A stretch of 64,000 bases of DNA from Paraburkholderia sediminicola (GCF_902859805.1 NZ_CADIKC010000005.1:310001-374000); one strand, 5' to 3'; positions 17,501 to 26,053 are shown, counted from the stretch's first letter. Numbers and translations are program-made. The notes: generated by a model from the sequence alone, not told the origin.

Positions 17501-18970
17501 GAGATGAGCGTCAAGGACACGGGCATCGGCATTACGCAGGAAGCGCAGGTGCGGCTGTTCGAGCCGTTTGTGCAGGCGGAATCGTCTACTACCCGCCGCT
17601 TCGGCGGCACCGGCCTGGGTCTGACGATCTGCCGCAAGCTGATCGACTTAATGACCGGTACGCTTGAATTGCATAGCGAACCTGGGGTCGGTACGCGTAT
17701 GACGGTGCGTCTCACCATGCCAGTGGAATCGCAGCGCTATTCCGTGAGCGGTTTGCGCGGCAAACGCGGTATTGTGGCGACGGGTGATACACGGGTCGGG
17801 CAGGGGCTGATGCATTTCGGCCAGGCTCTCGGACTCGAGTTGCGCCACGTGTCGCCTGATGCGGCGGAACTCGGCCATCCAGACGCCCTGGCGGGCGTGG
17901 ACATGATTTTCGTGAGTGAAGATGTGGTGCTGCCTGCAAGCGTCGAGCCCGGTTCGCGGATCATTTGCCTGACTGAGAAGCCGAAGCCGACCGGCTACCG
18001 CATCCTCGACAACAACGTGCGTGTCAGTATCAACCCGATCTCGTGGCGAGGCCTCGGCGCGGCGTGCGCCGCGGCGATGACGGGGCTGCCTTCGGTGGCG
18101 CCGCGTTCTGCCGGCATGCCGCGCATGACTGAAGGCGTGAACGTGCCGCCAGACCGTGAACGGGCAATTGCCAGCGGACGGTTGGTCCTGGTTGCGGAAG
18201 ATCATCCGGTAAATCAGGAGTTGATCCGTCATCAACTGGCGTTGCTCGGTTTTGCCTGCGACATCGCGAACGATGGCGTCGAGGCACTTGCTGCGCTCGA
18301 ACAAACCAGCTATGGATGCCTCATCACGGATTGCCACATGCCGAACTTGTCCGGCTACGAGTTGGCGCAGCGCATCCGGGAACAGGAGCGTGGCGGTGCG
18401 TACCATCTGCCGATCCTGGCTATTACTGCAAACACCGCGCCAGAAGACTTGAAGCTATGTCGCGACGCGGGCATGGACGACTGCCTCGTCAAGCCGACGC
18501 GCCTCGCTACGCTGCGCGACTACCTGAGTCGTTGGTTCGGCACTGACAGCCCATGGCAAGCCGCACCCGCTGAAACGGCCAGTGCGCCGCCAGCTTCCGG
18601 GCCGGATGCCAGCGGTGGCCCGGAGCCATTCGTCCCTGTCGACCTGAGTCATATGACGCAGTTGTGGGGCAGCGAATCGACTGTCAAGGCATTGCTCGAT
18701 TCGTTCGTTTCTTCGGTGCGCGAAGACGTGCAGGCGTTGTCGCCGTTACTTGAGCGCGTCGAGGTCGAGCGTTTGCGCCAGTGGCATCATCGCGTGGCAG
18801 GGGCGGCAAGCGTATTGCAGTATCCGCCTCTGCTCAACGCATTGGAAGACTACCGCCGGGAGATCACCGTCCAGACGCCGGAACGCTTGCGTAGTGACGG
18901 GCTGGTGTTGGCGCGCAAGTGCAATGCGATGCTGGACGGCATCGAGGAGCAGGCTGCATTGCTCGGATGA
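14516..18970 (+). CDS. BvgS/EvgS-type hybrid sensor kinase with HPt
   Basis: 1484 residues. Signal sequence; two tandem periplasmic solute-binding (SBP_bac_3, Venus flytrap) domains at about 36-280 and 290-525; one membrane helix (about 535-556); PAS (574-690); a second PAS-like region (704-815); HisKA with His852 (MMSHEIRTPMN); HATPase with DTGIGI and FGGTGLGL; a degenerate receiver (about 1078-1180) lacking the acceptor Asp; a complete receiver with Asp1272 (ITDCHMP); and an HPt domain with His1425 (HHRVAGAA). This is the unorthodox His-Asp-His relay of BvgS. The natural partners are the three response regulators upstream. Start is uncertain: GTG 14480 overlaps the aquaporin stop (GTGA) and has a GAGG site; ATG 14516 and ATG 14549 also give signal peptides. 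Confidence 0.93.
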   Translation: MKRRRGIAVRRMVRRVSQCLLVVFAFAVAQMQPATAQPFAGLSHPSVGSAFPAKLIVGVLANGWMPFDGLQDGQLTGLSADYLRALVGPNVVIESKTFPDMPQLLAAACAGHVDLVMSLARTPEREHCLRFTTPYLRASASVAVRRDGDPYASAGQLAGARLAIEKGFALERSLRERFPRAQLETFASTQAALQAVAQGDADAYLGFTPAVQYALATEEFRGLRIAFEESRRIADLRFAVPRNRAELRDQFDRALASMNPGDDTAIRVRWLSGSFDAQAASAARRLVLTRQEQAWLRSLPPLQVGFDNGWPPFSYVDESGHPAGIAADYLDYLSRTLGVVFNRANTADWPATIGAFQRGDLAILATSFRNDPRLKNAQHTRAYETYPLVIVGREDEPAARALNDFASRRIVVSSHTAGTIPLALDKIPAANITVAPSLDDALKMVENGQADVLVGNPAAVDVLLKQRYAGTLKILGTVGESDALGFSVRPDLGPLAGLIDRALLAMPPVEKQRIRQKWVTGSTGEQGTWSVTAVRLLPLLIGIGLVLLVTLRAYLLLQREVRLRKQTERDLALQLNFQETLMEMVPYPLVAKDLDGRYIAINRAYEEACGLRREAVIGRMAVDVQAWGEANSHVLDDLTSKMLIGGEPAQAELQFERGTGDLRHGLFWTRICRSSDGKPSCVLGTMVDITDIRRAEMLARETERRLFDVTRSLPAVVFQLRRTADGAYSLPYIGGDTRHLLGGDHASLMSRDEIDFGRVCEEDRPFVLTELERSARCETPVNMEFRFDVERELKWARAELVPRREKDGSVVWSGYWVDASVEHARSAELARARDVAEAASRAKDDFVAMMSHEIRTPMNGVLGLVEVLELTPLNADQGEMMSMIHESAGALLQILDDLLDYSKIEAGRLTIEAEPLDMRELVDNAVGLLAGRAHEKGLKVRVDIAPEVAATLRGDSVRLRQILFNLLGNAIKFTPEGEVDVQVEVVDQTSHAQVLEMSVKDTGIGITQEAQVRLFEPFVQAESSTTRRFGGTGLGLTICRKLIDLMTGTLELHSEPGVGTRMTVRLTMPVESQRYSVSGLRGKRGIVATGDTRVGQGLMHFGQALGLELRHVSPDAAELGHPDALAGVDMIFVSEDVVLPASVEPGSRIICLTEKPKPTGYRILDNNVRVSINPISWRGLGAACAAAMTGLPSVAPRSAGMPRMTEGVNVPPDRERAIASGRLVLVAEDHPVNQELIRHQLALLGFACDIANDGVEALAALEQTSYGCLITDCHMPNLSGYELAQRIREQERGGAYHLPILAITANTAPEDLKLCRDAGMDDCLVKPTRLATLRDYLSRWFGTDSPWQAAPAETASAPPASGPDASGGPEPFVPVDLSHMTQLWGSESTVKALLDSFVSSVREDVQALSPLLERVEVERLRQWHHRVAGAASVLQYPPLLNALEDYRREITVQTPERLRSDGLVLARKCNAMLDGIEEQAALLG

Positions 18971-19074
18971 CGCTGCGGTGGAGTGTAGTGCTGTGCAGCG
19001 AGGCCGTGGCACCTCGCGTGGGCAATTGCATTGGCGCGCCCTGGCGAGTAAATCGGGGCGGGCGAATCGAGATG

Positions 19075-19103
19075 GCGAAAAAAAACGCGGCCGAAGCCGC
19101 GTT
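19075..19103 (-). terminator. rho-independent terminator of the LysR gene
   Basis: On the minus strand AACGCGGC-TTCG-GCCGCGTT forms an 8-bp stem with a stable TTCG tetraloop, followed by a run of seven or more T. It lies about 95 bases after the LysR stop (19197). On the plus strand, after the kinase gene, the stem lacks a T-run. Confidence 0.85.
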
Positions 19104-19196
19104 AAAGATTTGGAGACATCCGTCGATGAAGGAGTCACTTCTCGCAAGACAAAGCATAACCGAGCTCACACAAGAAATTCATTGCAAAAAGCGCAA

Positions 19197-20132
19197 TTAA
19201 CTATTTGAAAATTTCGACGAAAGCGTCGACGGAGCGTTGTTTCGGAAATAGTCGACAGTGAATTCTACAAACGATCGTGTCTTGGCGGGTGCGTGTCGGC
19301 GCCCGGGATACACCAGTGACACTTCCTTATCCGCGCCTTTGATTCGATAGGTCGGCAGCACCTGCACGAGCGCGCCGTTTATCAGGTCTGCAGAAACATG
19401 ATTCTCCGGGAGAACAGTTATGCCCATGTCGGCAAGCGCTGCCTGACGCAGCATAACCGCATTATTGACCTCGTAATCAGAATCGAGGCTCACGGTTTGC
19501 TCGTGCCCGCTCGCGGTGACGAAGGTCCATGCGGAACGGTAAATATCGGCGGACAGCGCAAGGAACCGATGGGCGTTAAGTTCCGCGGGTGCAGCCGGCG
19601 TGCCATTGGCGCCAATATAGGCAGGCGATGCCACGACAACTGCGCGCACTTTGTACAGTGGGCGCTTGATCAACGTGCCGGTGCTGACCTGTCCAGGTAC
19701 GACGATGCCGGCATCGAAACCTTCTTCGATGAGATTCACCGGCCGATGAAGCAATGTGACGGATAACCTCACCTTTGGATGATGTGTTCGATACCGCTGC
19801 AACAGCGGTGTCAGTCCAAACAATGAAAACGATGCGGCGGCGACGAGTTTCAGCGTTCCGGATGGATCGGTTGCGCTTCGCGTTACGCCGGACTCCATCA
19901 CTTCAATCTGTTCGAGAACCCGACGACAGCCCTCGGCGTATGCCTGCCCCGCTTCGGTCAGTGAAAGGCTGCGCGTGGTCCGATTGACAAGCCGCGTGCT
20001 GAGATGTGATTCGAGTAATGCGATGTAGCGGGTAACGACTGCATTGGACAACCCCAGACTCGCGGCGGCTCGACCGAATGAACCGTTCTCGGCGACCTTC
20101 AGGAAGATACGTATGGCCTGCAACTGATTCAT
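19197..20132 (-). CDS. LysR-type transcriptional regulator
   Basis: 311 residues; HTH at about 18-60 (GSFGRAAASLGLSNAVVTRY) and a substrate-binding domain of the large CrgA/DmlR-like LysR group (SLTEAG, FDAGIVVPG). The start at 20132 (MNQLQAIRIFLKV) is the usual LysR beginning; an upstream ATG at 20183 would add 17 residues. It diverges from the porin gene at 20580 across about 450 bases. It may regulate the porin, but the distance makes this weaker than for a tight divergent pair. It is followed by a clear intrinsic terminator. Confidence 0.92.
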   Translation of the reverse strand: MNQLQAIRIFLKVAENGSFGRAAASLGLSNAVVTRYIALLESHLSTRLVNRTTRSLSLTEAGQAYAEGCRRVLEQIEVMESGVTRSATDPSGTLKLVAAASFSLFGLTPLLQRYRTHHPKVRLSVTLLHRPVNLIEEGFDAGIVVPGQVSTGTLIKRPLYKVRAVVVASPAYIGANGTPAAPAELNAHRFLALSADIYRSAWTFVTASGHEQTVSLDSDYEVNNAVMLRQAALADMGITVLPENHVSADLINGALVQVLPTYRIKGADKEVSLVYPGRRHAPAKTRSFVEFTVDYFRNNAPSTLSSKFSNS

Positions 20133-20579
20133 TATGGTTTTTCGATTGAGCGGGGAGAAGTGTGCTTCTGAACCGGCCAGCATCGATATGCTGTGCGGCA
20201 GAGTCCTAGTGGGAGGATGCTAGGAGCGACGGGGGCTTTGGGGAATAGGACTGATCTGAAACGTCTCAACGCCATCTCTTTAGTGATTGTGGTTCAAAGG
20301 CAACGTTTTTATTAGATAAGCATACCGAAATATAAAACGAGATAAGGATATCTCCTTGAACATCAACGGGATGTGCAAGACGTATCTGCGGTTCTTGAAT
20401 AATTCAAAAACAGTTTTGTCAGGTTGTGCGTGGCCTCCATGAAAGTCGCAGACCTACACTTTGCACCGAAGATGAAACAGACATCACGGTATGAGTGGTG
20501 GGTGCGATGCAATGCAAATCGGCCTGCATTCGCGCTGTGCGTTTAATCGAGTCATCAGACTCAGTATCCTTGGATCAAT
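20133..20579. other. divergent regulatory region between LysR and porin genes
   Basis: AT-rich 447 bases without a gene. Contains the palindrome TTGAAT-A-ATTCAA (20395-20407) and a smaller AAGGA-TATC-TCCTT (20344-20357). Either could be part of a regulatory site. The porin leader just before ATG 20580 has only a weak ribosome site (TTGGATC). Confidence 0.45.
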
Positions 20580-21749
20580 ATGAAAAAAATTATGATTCTC
20601 GCGGCTGTCTCCGCGACTTTCGCGAGTGCGGCACATGCTCAAAGCAGCGTGACGCTCTATGGTTTGATCGACGCGGGTCTGACTTACGTAAGCAATGAGG
20701 CCAACCGGAATTCGCAGGTTTCGTCGGATGGTGTTACGAGCGGTCATGCGATGGTCGGGTTGACGGGCGGCAATGTGCAAGCCAGCCGCTGGGGCCTGCG
20801 TGGTGTGGAAGATCTAGGCGGCGGGATGAAGGCGATCTTCACCCTTGAAAGCGGTTTTAACGTGGCCAACGGCAAGCAGTCCGTCGCGAATACGCTGTTC
20901 AATCGCCAGGCGTTTGTCGGCGTGAGCAGCAACCAGTTCGGCACCGTTACGTTCGGCCGTCAGTACGACTCCGTTGTCGACTATCTTGGCCCAGTGTCGG
21001 CGGCCGGTACTTGGGGGGGCACGTATTTCGCACATCGCGGCGATAACGATAACCTCAATAACACGTTCAGCATCAACAACTCGGTTAAATACCAGAGCGC
21101 AAACTACGGCGGTTTCTCGTTCAGCGGTCTGTATGGCTTCTCTAACCAGGCAGGCGGTTTCGCCAACAACCGTGCGTATAGCGTTGGCGCCGGTTATCAG
21201 AATGGCGGTTTGCAAGTGGGCGCTGCCTACCTGCAACTCCAGGGGTTGGATGCCGACAACAACAATGGGGCCGTTCAAGGCCTCCCGGCTTCCACCGTCG
21301 CAGCGTTGCCGGGTATTCAGAACCAACGCACCTGGGGTGTCGGTGGCAGCTATACGTTCGGACCGGCGGTCGTCGGCGGTGTATTTACGCAGAGCCGCCT
21401 CCAGGACCGTATCGGGAACGCATCCGTACGCTACAACAACTATGAACTCAGTGCGCGCTATAACTTGACTCCGGCGTTGGGATTGGGGGCGGCCTATACC
21501 TATACGCAGGCGCTCCGCGCCACGCCGGGCACGACGAGCACGAACACCGGCGCGGGTCACTGGAACCAGTTCGGCCTGCAGGCTGATTTCTCGTTGTCGA
21601 AGCGCACGGATGTTTACGTGGAAGGCGTGCTTCAGACTGGCGCCCAGAATCAAACCGGCGTAAACGTCACGCAGGTCAACGGCACGGACGCGCCGTCGGC
21701 CAGCAAGAACCAGTATGTCTTGACGTCGGGTATTCGTCACCGGTTCTAA
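20580..21749 (+). CDS. Gram-negative general porin
   Basis: 389 residues. Signal peptide (MKKIMILAAVSATFASAAHA, cleaved after AHA), then the trimeric 16-strand beta-barrel porin of Burkholderiales (Porin_4/OmpC-like), starting SSVTLYGLIDAGL and ending in the C-terminal aromatic RHRF needed for outer-membrane insertion by BAM. Typical signatures visible are ASRWGLRGVEDLGGG and FTLESGF. It forms a diffusion pore for small hydrophilic solutes. It is monocistronic: a terminator follows within 50 bases. Asn-rich loops suggest surface exposure. Confidence 0.96.
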   Translation: MKKIMILAAVSATFASAAHAQSSVTLYGLIDAGLTYVSNEANRNSQVSSDGVTSGHAMVGLTGGNVQASRWGLRGVEDLGGGMKAIFTLESGFNVANGKQSVANTLFNRQAFVGVSSNQFGTVTFGRQYDSVVDYLGPVSAAGTWGGTYFAHRGDNDNLNNTFSINNSVKYQSANYGGFSFSGLYGFSNQAGGFANNRAYSVGAGYQNGGLQVGAAYLQLQGLDADNNNGAVQGLPASTVAALPGIQNQRTWGVGGSYTFGPAVVGGVFTQSRLQDRIGNASVRYNNYELSARYNLTPALGLGAAYTYTQALRATPGTTSTNTGAGHWNQFGLQADFSLSKRTDVYVEGVLQTGAQNQTGVNVTQVNGTDAPSASKNQYVLTSGIRHRF

Positions 21750-21765
21750 AGCTTTACTGTGCGGA

Positions 21766-21795
21766 GAGAAAGGCACCGCTTGCGGTGCTTTTCTC
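21766..21795 (+). terminator. rho-independent terminator of the porin gene
   Basis: GAGAAAGGCACCGC pairs with GCGGTGCTTTTCTC over 14 positions with one mismatch. The T-run lies in the descending arm (CTTTTCTC). The hairpin begins 17 bases after the porin stop and can also work on the other strand. Confidence 0.85.
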
Positions 21796-21934
21796 GTTGG
21801 CGCACACGTGGCGAAGGTGGCCTTGTCATATGGCCCCAGACGCAGACGGGTTCGACGGATTTGCACTAGTATGTGGTGGCTCTGCGCGTGACCGAAATGT
21901 CGGTGCGGCGGTGCATCAAAGTCCGGAGAAGACC

Positions 21935-22369
21935 ATGATTGCGCTTCGAAAACTGAATTTTGCTGTGGTGTTGTGGGCGTTGGCATCGGGTGTTGCCTTT
22001 GCGGATACGGTGGCGTTGAAGGCCGATCTCGAACCGTCGAGCGAAGTGCCGCCGCGTGTGAGTCACGGGCACGGCATGTTGAACGCCACGTTCGATACGT
22101 CGACCAAGTCCCTGCAATGGACCGTCACCTATGAAGGGTTGAGTGGTCCGGCAACCGCCGCACACTTCCACGGCCCCGCACCTGTCGGGCAGAACGCCAA
22201 GGTCCAGGTGCCGATTGGAAAGGACGCGCTGGCGAGCCCGATCAAAGGATCGGCGGCGCTCACCGAACAGCAGGTGACAGACCTGATGGCAGGGCAGTGG
22301 TACTTCAACGTCCATACTGAGCAGAATCCGACGGGCGAGATTCGCGGGCAGGTTTTGCCGGCGAACTAG
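21935..22369 (+). CDS. secreted CHRD-domain protein
   Basis: 144 residues: a signal peptide (hydrophobic stretch about 8-23, ending VAFA) and one CHRD domain, with the family pattern AHFHGPA and the end motif NPTGEIRGQV. CHRD domains were first described in chordin and are common in small bacterial exported proteins; their role in bacteria is unclear. ATG 21935 has a good ribosome site (CCGGAGAAG). It sits between porin and esterase genes on the same strand with its own gaps. Confidence 0.9.
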   Translation: MIALRKLNFAVVLWALASGVAFADTVALKADLEPSSEVPPRVSHGHGMLNATFDTSTKSLQWTVTYEGLSGPATAAHFHGPAPVGQNAKVQVPIGKDALASPIKGSAALTEQQVTDLMAGQWYFNVHTEQNPTGEIRGQVLPAN

Positions 22370-22496
22370 GCAAGAGGACAACGAGAAAGCCTTGCCCGGT
22401 GGCGCGGGCGCTTTTTCGGGATTAGAAGCCGCCGTCCACCGGCGCGGCGGCGAACGCACGTACCATGATGGGACACTATCGAAGGAGCGTGTCCCG

Positions 22497-23474
22497 ATGA
22501 GTTGGCAAAGTGCACTCGCGTGCTGGTATCTGCGTAAGCAGTTTCGACCGCAAACCCTCAAGCCGACTATCAATGTCGAGAAGGCGCGTGCGCTGACAGC
22601 CAAGCGCGCCTGGTCGCCGCGCGTGCCGGGGGGCTGGCGTCTGCGCGAGTCGTACGGGCCGAACGATTGGCCGCTGCAGGGTGAGTGGATCGAGCCCGCC
22701 GGTGGCACATCTTCTCCCGGGAATGGGCCGACCGTATTGTACTGCCACGGCGGTGGCTACTACTTCTGTTCGCCGCGTACGCATCGCTCGCTCGTATTCG
22801 GCCTCGCCACGCGTGCGAACGCACCGATCTTTTCCCTCGACTACCAGCTTGCCCCCGAGCGCCGCTTTCCAGCCGCGCTCGACGATGCAACCGCGGCCTA
22901 CCGTCAGCTGGTCGCCGACGGCACGCCGTCCGGGTCGATTGTGGTCGCGGGAGATTCAGCGGGCGGCGGCCTTGCGCTCGCCACCGTGGTCGCCTTGCGT
23001 GACGCCGGCGATCCGTTACCGGCAGGCTGCCTGCTGTTCTCGCCGTGGACCGATCTTGCCGCGGCCGGCGCCACCATTCGCACCAACGACGGGCTCGATC
23101 CCATGTTCAGCGGTCCCGCGATCGCTCGGGCCGCGCAGGTTTATCTCGGCGACACGCCCGCTACGCATCCCTACGCTTCGCCGGTCTATGCCGGCCTGCA
23201 CGGCTTGCCGCCGCTCTTCATCATGGCGGGCAGCACCGAGGTATTGCTCGACGATTCGCAACGCGTTGCCGACAAGGCGCGCGCGGCGGGCGTCGACTGC
23301 GAACTGGAAGTGTGGAAGAAGATGCCGCACGTCTGGCCCTTGTTCACGCCGTTCATCCCGGAAGGCGGCCGCGCGCTCGACCGCGCCGCGGCCTTCGTGC
23401 GGCGCGTGACGAGTGCAACAACCAGTGGGCGCGGCACGGCCGCTCAGCCGTCCAAAGTGACGTCGATCGCCTGA
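22497..23474 (+). CDS. alpha/beta hydrolase, HSL-type esterase
   Basis: 325 residues with the hormone-sensitive-lipase family marks: oxyanion-hole HGGGYYF, nucleophile elbow GDSAGGG, and a C-terminal catalytic His in PHVWPLF. The family hydrolyses short-chain acyl esters such as acetylated substrates. ATG 22497 follows GAAGGAG with good spacing; upstream in-frame starts lack this. Cytoplasmic (no signal). Its last 31 bases overlap the end of the convergent EcsC-like gene. Confidence 0.93.
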   Translation: MSWQSALACWYLRKQFRPQTLKPTINVEKARALTAKRAWSPRVPGGWRLRESYGPNDWPLQGEWIEPAGGTSSPGNGPTVLYCHGGGYYFCSPRTHRSLVFGLATRANAPIFSLDYQLAPERRFPAALDDATAAYRQLVADGTPSGSIVVAGDSAGGGLALATVVALRDAGDPLPAGCLLFSPWTDLAAAGATIRTNDGLDPMFSGPAIARAAQVYLGDTPATHPYASPVYAGLHGLPPLFIMAGSTEVLLDDSQRVADKARAAGVDCELEVWKKMPHVWPLFTPFIPEGGRALDRAAAFVRRVTSATTSGRGTAAQPSKVTSIA

Positions 23475-24286
23475 TAGGCGGCTTCGACCGTTTCCAGGCC
23501 GTATTGCCGCTCCAGCCGCCGCACGGTGAAGTGGCCGTGCGCGACCTGCTGGAAGTGGTCGATGAACACCGTGTTGACCATCGCGCCAAGCACCGCGCCG
23601 ATCGCCGGAATCGACTTGGCGGCGATCTGTTCGCTCACCTGCACCGAAAAGCGCGCGGCAATCGTGTTGAGCAGGCGTAGCAAGGCCGCCGAGCCATGCG
23701 CGGTGAAGCCTTTCGTCGCGATTTCGGATGAAGCCTTCGATACCGCCTGCGCCAGCGCGCCGCGCATGATGAAGTAGCCGAAGTCGGCGTCGTCGTCGGC
23801 TTTTGAGGTGCCGCCCATGCCGAGCACCGTCAGGCATTGCAGCTGCGTGTCGATCGACGACAGATCCTCGCCCTCGCTGCGCGCGATGTCGCAGATCGAG
23901 CGAAACATCAACGTGGTCGTGACGGGCAACTCGACAGGCAGCGCGAACAGACCGAATGCGCCGCCGGCCGCGCCGGTGGTCGCCACGGCGAACTTGTGCA
24001 GCAGATTGCTCGGCTTGTCGGGCACCACGAGAGGCGAGGCGCCGACCTGCCGCCCCAGCGTGCGCAGCGCGATCGAGAGGCATTTGCGCAGCGCCAGCTC
24101 CGTCGCGTCCGTGACCTTTTCGTTGGCAAAAGCCGGCATGCGCGCGAGCAGCTTCTCGAGCGGCGAACCGACGATGCTCGCCAGTTTCATCGCCAGCGCG
24201 GGGCTCTCCAGTTCGTGTTTCGCGCGTCGCAACGCGCTCAGGTCGTCGTCCGATAAGGATTGTGCTGCGAGCGAACTCGGCTCCAT
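23444..24286 (-). CDS. EcsC family protein
   Basis: 280 residues matching the EcsC family: a helical N-terminal region, a hydrophobic glycine-rich segment near residues 100-128 (TTGAAGGAFGLFALPVELPV) and conserved blocks MGGTSKADDDADFGYF and IPAIGAVLGAMVNTVFIDHF. In Bacillus EcsC is coded with an ABC transporter but its biochemical role is unknown; here no ABC genes are near. The start at 24286 (MEPSS) is supported by GGGAGG seven bases before it. Convergent overlap with the esterase gene. Confidence 0.9.
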   Translation of the reverse strand: MEPSSLAAQSLSDDDLSALRRAKHELESPALAMKLASIVGSPLEKLLARMPAFANEKVTDATELALRKCLSIALRTLGRQVGASPLVVPDKPSNLLHKFAVATTGAAGGAFGLFALPVELPVTTTLMFRSICDIARSEGEDLSSIDTQLQCLTVLGMGGTSKADDDADFGYFIMRGALAQAVSKASSEIATKGFTAHGSAALLRLLNTIAARFSVQVSEQIAAKSIPAIGAVLGAMVNTVFIDHFQQVAHGHFTVRRLERQYGLETVEAAYQAIDVTLDG

Positions 24287-24397
24287 GTGCCTCCCTGGCG
24301 TCATGTATTGTCCATTCTTCAGTCGATTGCCGATGCAGTGAGCCGCCCCGGCGCGTTCCAGCTTAGAGCATCACCTCATGGTATGATTCCCGATCGT

Positions 24398-24409
24398 TTG
24401 ACGAGTCAA
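24398..24409. promoter_or_regulatory. candidate MarR operator before the DHA2 exporter
   Basis: TTGAC-GA-GTCAA, a perfect 5-2-5 inverted repeat, lies 17 bases before the exporter start and 10 bases after a good -10-like hexamer (TATGAT, 24382-24387). A repressor here would block transcription. The downstream MarR gene is the natural candidate. No clear -35 is visible. Confidence 0.45.
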
Positions 24410-24426
24410 CTGTTGCTCCATCAAAA

Positions 24427-26022
24427 ATGGCTGTCCATACCGCGGCCCACCACTCGAGTGGGCAAGTTTTACCTTTCCGTGAGTCGCTACTGGCGATGCT
24501 CGGCGTGTCCTTCGTTTCGATGCTGGTCGCACTCGACCAGACCGTGGTCGGCACCGCGTTGCCCACGATCGTCGCGGAACTGAAGGGTTTCGAGCTCTAC
24601 GCGTGGGTCGGCACGTTGTATCTGCTGACCTCGGTGATCACCGTGCCGATCTTCGGCCGCCTCGGCGATTACTACGGGCGCAAGCCATTTGTGATTGCAT
24701 CGATCGTCGTGTTCACTGCCGCTTCGGTGCTCTGCGGCGCTGCCAACAACATGCTGTTCCTCGTGCTCGCGCGCGGCTTGCAGGGCATCGGCGGCGGCAT
24801 GCTGGTCGGCACCGCCTTCGCGTGCATTCCTGATCTCTTTCCCGACTCGGTCGTGCGACTGCGCTGGCAGGTGCTGATGAGTTCGGCGTTCGGGATTGCG
24901 AACGCGGTAGGGCCGTCGCTCGGCGGTTTTCTCACGCAGTACTACGGCTGGCGCTCGGTGTTCTACGTGAATCTGCCGGTCGGCTTGCTGTCGCTATTTT
25001 TCGTCTGGCGCTTTCTGCCGCATCTGCGGCACATCGAACACGAAGGCAAGATGCGGCTCGATTGGCCGGGTGCGTTGTTGATCGCGGTGGCGCTCGGCTC
25101 GCTGCAATTGTTTGTCGAGTTGTTGCCGAAGCACGGCGTCACCTTGGGCGCCTTCGCGCTGCTTGCGCTGAGCGTCGCCTCGGCATACGGCTTGTGGCAG
25201 TGGGAAAAGCGCTGCCCGACGGCGATTCTGCCGGTGGACATGTTTCGCAATCGCAGTCTGGCCGCCCTGTTTACGCTCGCCGTGCTGGGCGGCTTCACGA
25301 TGTTCTCGTTGCTGTTCTACGCACCGTTGCTATTTCAGGGCGGTTTCGGGATGTCACCGAAAGAAGCGGGGCTCGTCATTACGCCGCTCGTCGTATTCAT
25401 CACGATCGGCAGTATCGCCAACGGCCGTATCGTCTCACGTGTACGCAATCCGAATCTGATGCTGTACGTCGGCTTTGCGCTGGTGGCGCTGTCGTGCCTC
25501 GGCGTGGTCGTCGCGACGCGTGCCATGCCGCAATGGTTGCTGATGTCGTTCATGGTGCTCGGCGGACTCGGTCTCGGTTTCGTGATGCCGAATCTGACGA
25601 TCTTCGCGCAGCAGACTGCGGGCCGCGAACACCTCGGTATCGCCACCGCGCTGCTGCAGTCGCTGCGGATGATCGGCGGGATGATCGGCACGGCGCTAAC
25701 CGGCACGCTGATCAGCCATATGTACGCGAGCGGCGTGCGCAGCGCGCTGGAAAACGATCACGCATCGCAGTGGTTTGCCGATCTCGGCGACCCGCAAATT
25801 CTCATCAATCGCGATGCGCAAACCACCTTGCTCGGCCAGTTGACGCATGCGGGCCACAACGGCGCAATGCTGCTCGAGAGTGCGCGCGAGGCGCTCGTTT
25901 CAGCAATTCATCTGGGTCTCGCGCTTGCGGCGGTGATCGCCGTGGTGTCCGTGTGGCAAAGCCGCCGTGTGCCGCCAGTCAAGCTCCAGCGCAAGCTCGA
26001 GCCGGTGATTCACGCGGATTGA
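24427..26022 (+). CDS. DHA2-family (EmrB/QacA) drug exporter
   Basis: 531 residues with about 14 membrane helices, as expected for the DHA2 proton-antiport group of MFS exporters. Marks: LDQTVVGTALPTI in helix 1, GRLGDYYGRKPF in loop 2-3, and the antiporter motif region GIANAVGPSLGGFL in helix 5. It would expel hydrophobic toxic compounds across the inner membrane. A MarR gene follows 31 bases later on the same strand and probably controls it. No periplasmic EmrA partner is present. Confidence 0.94.
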   Translation: MAVHTAAHHSSGQVLPFRESLLAMLGVSFVSMLVALDQTVVGTALPTIVAELKGFELYAWVGTLYLLTSVITVPIFGRLGDYYGRKPFVIASIVVFTAASVLCGAANNMLFLVLARGLQGIGGGMLVGTAFACIPDLFPDSVVRLRWQVLMSSAFGIANAVGPSLGGFLTQYYGWRSVFYVNLPVGLLSLFFVWRFLPHLRHIEHEGKMRLDWPGALLIAVALGSLQLFVELLPKHGVTLGAFALLALSVASAYGLWQWEKRCPTAILPVDMFRNRSLAALFTLAVLGGFTMFSLLFYAPLLFQGGFGMSPKEAGLVITPLVVFITIGSIANGRIVSRVRNPNLMLYVGFALVALSCLGVVVATRAMPQWLLMSFMVLGGLGLGFVMPNLTIFAQQTAGREHLGIATALLQSLRMIGGMIGTALTGTLISHMYASGVRSALENDHASQWFADLGDPQILINRDAQTTLLGQLTHAGHNGAMLLESAREALVSAIHLGLALAAVIAVVSVWQSRRVPPVKLQRKLEPVIHAD

Positions 26023-26053
26023 TTTTTTAGCCTTACCGTTTTACTGACAGATC

